Positions 12,712 to 15,270 of a DNA stretch of 15,270 nt are shown here, piece by piece. Origin of the DNA: CAYTZO01 sp964442525 (GTDB lineage Bacteria; Patescibacteriota; Microgenomatia; UBA10105; UBA927); the NCBI GenBank assembly GCA_964442525.1, contig CAYTZO010000019.1, positions 1-15,270 on the forward strand. The letters are read 5' to 3'. Below the pieces are notes generated by a model. The model was not told where the DNA came from. It saw only the letters and a list, made by a program, of their open reading frames with translations, and did no database searches. Both the position numbers and the translations under genes were made by a program. The first letter of the stretch is position 1, and each line of letters starts with the position of its first letter.

Positions 12712-13686
12712 TTAATCTTGGAGATATTTTTTGATATTTACCAGATGCTCTGCGTACGTTTTCGCGCAATAAATCTGTTTACTGCGATCATGCAAATAAT
12801 AGAGGCAGTCTGTCTCTTGTGGATTAAGCGCCGCCTCGATTGCAGGCAGACCGGGGCTCGCGATCGGCGTCGGTGGCAAACCCTTATATATATAGGTATT
12901 GTAGGGAGAGTCAAGAGCCTTCATTTGCGGTGTGACCGTTCCCCACCAACCCGCTTCTGTTTTCCCCTGTGCATACTGGAGCGTCGCATCAATGTCAAGC
13001 TTCATATCCTTCTCAAGCCGGTTCCAAATAATGCCTGAGATAAGAGGCATATCGCTTGTTCCTGCTTCCCGCTGGATAAGAGAGGCAATTTTAAGTCCCG
13101 TCGTCCAGCGGATGTTTTTTTCACTAAATTGCGGCAGGTATGCTGTGAACTTTTCGTTAAAGCGGCTGATGAAGCGGTCGGCAATTTCCCCAACCGTTGC
13201 TTCACGCGGGATAAGATAGGTATCGGGGAAATATACGCCTTCCGCATATTCCGGTTTTGTATCAAGCGTGTAGAGATTATTCCATTCCTTTACCTGACTA
13301 TCAGTCCAGCCTAAGGCTCGGCCAATCATTTCGCCAACCTGCTCTTTTCTGAGACCTTCGGGGATGGTCACCCAGACAAGGTCCGGCTTTCCCGCAACTT
13401 TCCGTGCTAAAGTAAACGCATTCATGTTAGTATCAAGCCTGTAGCCTCCCGGGGCAATGTCACCTTTCCCCGAAAGAACAAGAAGGAGCATGCGAAAAGC
13501 ACCCGGTTTTCTGATGTAACCCGACTCGGCAAGTTTTTCTACGGTGTCGATAGCGCCCTGTTTGGGTACGACAAATACGCCTGGCTGGTTTTTGGTCGTT
13601 ACGGGCCCAAACAACCAATACACGCCGCTGGCAAGAAAGAAAAGTAAAAGGACAAAAATGACAGCAAGGGCTTTAACAATTTTCAT
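12712..13686 (-). CDS. mltG: Endolytic murein transglycosylase MltG (YceG family)
   Basis: From the ATG at 13686 the protein has 324 residues, starting MKIVKALAVIFVLLLFFLAS, a membrane anchor with no cleavage site evident. The frame is open further upstream to 13761, but that extension is polar and runs through the divergent promoter. MltG cuts nascent glycan strands near the membrane and sets their length. Residues about 33-105 fit the LysM-like domain. The YceG domain follows: EGVYFPDTYLIP (149-160), IASLIQREAG (200-209), WNRLEKDMKLDIDATLQYA (221-239) and LPPTPIASPGLPAIEAALNP (270-289). Glu207 is the candidate catalytic residue; the motif's first Glu (usually EKE or ERE) is Gln205 here. It is divergent from the zinc-ribbon gene, 56 bp away. 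Two TACAAT sequences on the minus strand (13713-13703) are -10 candidates. Confidence 0.95.
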   Translation of the reverse strand: MKIVKALAVIFVLLLFFLASGVYWLFGPVTTKNQPGVFVVPKQGAIDTVEKLAESGYIRKPGAFRMLLLVLSGKGDIAPGGYRLDTNMNAFTLARKVAGKPDLVWVTIPEGLRKEQVGEMIGRALGWTDSQVKEWNNLYTLDTKPEYAEGVYFPDTYLIPREATVGEIADRFISRFNEKFTAYLPQFSEKNIRWTTGLKIASLIQREAGTSDMPLISGIIWNRLEKDMKLDIDATLQYAQGKTEAGWWGTVTPQMKALDSPYNTYIYKGLPPTPIASPGLPAIEAALNPQETDCLYYLHDRSKQIYCAKTYAEHLVNIKKYLQD

Positions 13687-13730
13687 GCGATGCAGGAAAG
13701 GAATTGTATTGTACACCAAACTCAATGCGG

Positions 13731-13742
13731 TATGATAAGGAT
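13731..13742 (+). promoter_or_regulatory. -10 element directly before the zinc-ribbon gene
   Basis: TATGAT (13731-13736) is followed by 6 nt and then the ATG at 13743, the same geometry as at the flavodoxin and CvpA-CAP genes. The 6 nt (AAGGAT) resemble a Shine-Dalgarno but are too close to the ATG to act as one. This predicts a leaderless mRNA. TTGTAC at 13709-13714, 16 bp upstream, is a weak -35 candidate. Confidence 0.45.
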
Positions 13743-14087
13743 ATGGATATAGAAACGCCAATTACCACCTGTCCCAGGTGTCACGCACCGGTCCGGCCGA
13801 CGGATTACTACTGTTATAACTGCGGCAAAAAACTCCGCATGACTCCCCCGTCTCTGAGAATAGAGTCGCTTGTGACTCTTTTCCTGGTAAGCATATTCCT
13901 TCCTCCTCTGGGGATTCTCATGGGATGGCCATATCTCAGGGAAAAAGATTGGACGAGGCGCATCATAGGCACTGCCGCAGTACTTGCGAACATCCTTGCA
14001 ACGTTTGTAGCAATAAAACTTGCTGCAGACGTTTATTTTTCAACACTAAATGCTGCGCGTAGTCTTCAAAATCTCTCCACTCCCTAG
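13743..14087 (+). CDS. Zinc-ribbon membrane protein of unknown function
   Basis: The 114-residue protein has an N-terminal zinc ribbon: CPRC at residues 10-13 and CYNC at 24-27, a CxxC-x10-CxxC arrangement. A basic stretch follows, then two hydrophobic segments: about 41-60 (ESLVTLFLVSIFLPPLGILM) and 76-96 (IGTAAVLANILATFVAIKLA). The ribbon is predicted to be cytoplasmic, in front of the membrane helices. Zinc-ribbon plus TM proteins of this type are common in bacteria and mostly uncharacterised. The ATG at 13743 is preferred over an in-frame ATG at 13704, because the latter lies upstream of the likely -10 and would add a non-conserved extension through the promoter. It stops 52 bp before the next gene, which has its own promoter. 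Confidence 0.8.
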   Translation: MDIETPITTCPRCHAPVRPTDYYCYNCGKKLRMTPPSLRIESLVTLFLVSIFLPPLGILMGWPYLREKDWTRRIIGTAAVLANILATFVAIKLAADVYFSTLNAARSLQNLSTP

Positions 14088-14093
14088 AAAAAC

Positions 14094-14133
14094 TTGACCC
14101 AATTGTAAGATGTGTTACAGTTTTATTAGGAGG
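14094..14133 (+). promoter_or_regulatory. Promoter and Shine-Dalgarno of the PF03640-type gene
   Basis: TTGACC (14094-14099) and TACAGT (14116-14121) are 16 bp apart, and TG at 14113-14114 makes an extended -10. AGGAGG (14128-14133) stands 6 nt before the ATG at 14140. The predicted start is close to the Shine-Dalgarno, giving a leader of only about 12 nt. Confidence 0.65.
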
Positions 14134-14139
14134 TATCTC

Positions 14140-14619
14140 ATGAAAACCATAGGCATTCTTGTTTTTGTCCTCGTTCTCTTGGGTATTGGCTATGCGGGGT
14201 ATACGTATAGGAAAGGCTACGCCCCCGCTACGCCCGGGTCGTCATATTTGGGACCGTCAGAGACAGCAGGAACAACCGAATCTACTACCGGAACAGAACA
14301 AAATAGCGTATATGCGTCAACAACGAATGCTGCCCTCGGTAGATTCATGACCGATCTAAATGGCATGACGCTTTATATCTTTACCAAAGATAGTCCGGGA
14401 GTAAGCACATGTACTGGCCAATGCTTGGTCAACTGGCCGGCTTACCTGGCTCCTGAAAGTACGGGGCAACTTCCGGCAAACGTAACCGTCATCACCCGCT
14501 CAGACGGAAAGAGACAGTATGCCTGGAAGGGAATGCCGCTTTATTACTATATCAACGACAAAAAACCGGGAGATACAACCGGGGAGGGCGTCGGCGGCGT
14601 CTGGTACGTAGCGAAATGA
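14140..14619 (+). CDS. Membrane-anchored PF03640/COG4315 secreted-repeat protein
   Basis: From ATG 14140, chosen because AGGAGG lies 6 nt upstream, the protein has 159 residues. Residues 1-22 are a membrane anchor or signal peptide without a lipobox Cys, although many family members are lipoproteins. A Ser/Thr/Gly-rich linker (about 28-62) leads to two copies of the repeat. The first, GMTLYIFTKD with STCTGQC and NWPAY (75-102), has the Y-x-F-x-x-D motif and Cys91/Cys95. The second, GMPLYYYINDKKPGDTTGEG with GVWYVAK (131-159), has the usual ending. The family is extracytoplasmic and has no settled function; surface redox or metal roles have been suggested for some. Convergent with the exported protein at 14716. 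Confidence 0.9.
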   Translation: MKTIGILVFVLVLLGIGYAGYTYRKGYAPATPGSSYLGPSETAGTTESTTGTEQNSVYASTTNAALGRFMTDLNGMTLYIFTKDSPGVSTCTGQCLVNWPAYLAPESTGQLPANVTVITRSDGKRQYAWKGMPLYYYINDKKPGDTTGEGVGGVWYVAK

Positions 14620-14715
14620 AGTTTTCCAAGTTTTGTCAGAGGCGGAGTGCGGAGCGGGAATAGACAACTGTAATGTGACTCGCCTTATTTCAACAGAGCG
14701 CCTTTAAGAAACAAA

Positions 14716-15210
14716 CTAGCGGGTAATTGTTTTTCCAAGGGTATCGTTCCAACACTCCGCAATCATGTCTTTCGGAAAGTCTGGATACGGAGCGACGCTG
14801 TTACAGGCAACCGTGCCGGTGCCATCCCAAACCAAAACCCACGTACCTTTGACTTTTGCCGCAAACCAGGTGGCGCTGCCGCCATTAGTGGTTGCGTTCC
14901 CCTGAGCGAAATTGCCAACGATTTTTGTAACGGTCGGTTTTACAAGCTCACTGCTGGGGCCGTGATCTGCAATTATGCCCTGCTTTACCGCTGCCAAAAC
15001 ATCAGCGCTTTCCGCTCCGTCCGGCGTTGGAATGGGAGTAGGAATTATCGAGATAAGGGGTGTTGGGGCTGAGGTCACAACAGGCGCCTGGCTTGGCGTT
15101 GGGCCAATCGTCACAAGCCGGTATGTATTGCCCAGATAAAATCCTCCGGCACCGACGACTGCCAGCAGCAGAACAAGAAAAAGAGATGTCAAAACTATTT
15201 TGATATTCAT
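14716..15210 (-). CDS. Exported or anchored protein with Pro/Thr linker, unknown function
   Basis: The 164-residue protein begins with a basic start and a hydrophobic segment (MNIKIVLTSLFLVLLLAVVG and on, residues 4-27), an anchor or signal peptide. A Pro/Ser/Thr-rich linker (about 36-64) follows, and then a globular domain of about 95 residues. This domain contains VKQGIIADHG, SATWFAAKVKGTWVLVWDGTG (112-132) and DFPKDMIAECWN (144-155), with Cys136 and Cys153 that could form a disulfide outside the cell. I do not recognise the family; alternating Trp/aromatic strands suggest a small beta-rich domain. The upstream promoter is good (15228-15256), but no Shine-Dalgarno is seen. The 96-bp gap to the convergent gene (14620-14715) holds no clear terminator. 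Confidence 0.8.
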   Translation of the reverse strand: MNIKIVLTSLFLVLLLAVVGAGGFYLGNTYRLVTIGPTPSQAPVVTSAPTPLISIIPTPIPTPDGAESADVLAAVKQGIIADHGPSSELVKPTVTKIVGNFAQGNATTNGGSATWFAAKVKGTWVLVWDGTGTVACNSVAPYPDFPKDMIAECWNDTLGKTITR

Positions 15211-15227
15211 AAACGGGATAAATAGAG

Positions 15228-15256
15228 ATTATAGCGTCAAGACGATCATTTGTCAC
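15228..15256 (-). promoter_or_regulatory. Promoter of the exported Pro/Thr-linker protein
   Basis: On the minus strand GTGACA (15256-15251), a 17-bp spacer and TATAAT (15233-15228) give a 5/6 -35 and a perfect -10. The predicted start near 15221 leaves about 11 nt before the ATG at 15210, with no purine-rich Shine-Dalgarno. Confidence 0.65.
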
Positions 15257-15270
15257 GAGGGAAAATAATT

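Noticed and set aside
14620..14715. Terminator in the convergent gap
   Set aside because: I found no stem followed by a T-run on either strand; GCGGAG occurs twice 7 bp apart but forms no structure.
1..15270. CRISPR arrays, insertion sequences, prophage or TGA recoding
   Set aside because: No regularly spaced repeats, transposase or phage motifs were seen. TGA stops end genes at family-appropriate positions (1873, 1860, 14619).

Overview
The window most likely comes from a Candidate Phyla Radiation (Patescibacteria) genome, probably Microgenomates. This rests on remembered family resemblance only: the shape of RpoB and RpoC, a ribosomal protein S12 with a longer N-terminal region, tightly packed genes with almost no spacers, and many small membrane-anchored proteins. 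TGA acts as a stop (end of the genes at 965, 1860 and 14140), so this is not a TGA-recoding lineage such as Gracilibacteria. I see no insertion sequence, phage gene, CRISPR array, tRNA or rRNA.

Positions 1-3900 are a patchwork of small units facing in different directions: a CvpA-CAP fusion cut by the window edge (-), a DipZ-C-terminal-like thioredoxin protein (+), a membrane-anchored PQQ-type sugar dehydrogenase homologue (-), a pterin-4a-carbinolamine dehydratase (-) and a flavodoxin (+). Divergent pairs share very short AT-rich promoter regions in which the -10 hexamer lies about 6 nt before the start codon, which predicts leaderless mRNAs. Convergent pairs abut or overlap, so no terminator fits between them.

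Positions 3899-12260 are a minus-strand operon, rpoB-rpoC-rpsL-rpsG-(71-aa zinc-finger-like protein). It starts at a consensus promoter (TTGACA, 16 bp, TATAAT) followed by a leader of about 85 nt containing a terminator-like hairpin. The cistrons are 2-4 nt apart and internal genes lack Shine-Dalgarno sequences, which suggests translational coupling. rplJ/rplL are not upstream and fusA/tuf are not downstream. RpoB has unusual residues at several rifampicin-contact positions and RpoC has an altered trigger-loop helix.

Positions 12262-15270 hold envelope functions: a two-TM small protein (-), a GC-rich non-coding stretch, the endolytic transglycosylase MltG (-), a zinc-ribbon membrane protein (+), a membrane-anchored PF03640/COG4315 repeat protein (+) and an exported protein of unknown function with a Pro/Thr linker (-).

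I do not see a clear new multi-gene system. The items most worth following are the 16-bp palindrome that seems to have been inserted in frame into the thioredoxin gene, the recurrent -10-to-ATG geometry, the rpoB leader hairpin and the RNA polymerase residue changes.
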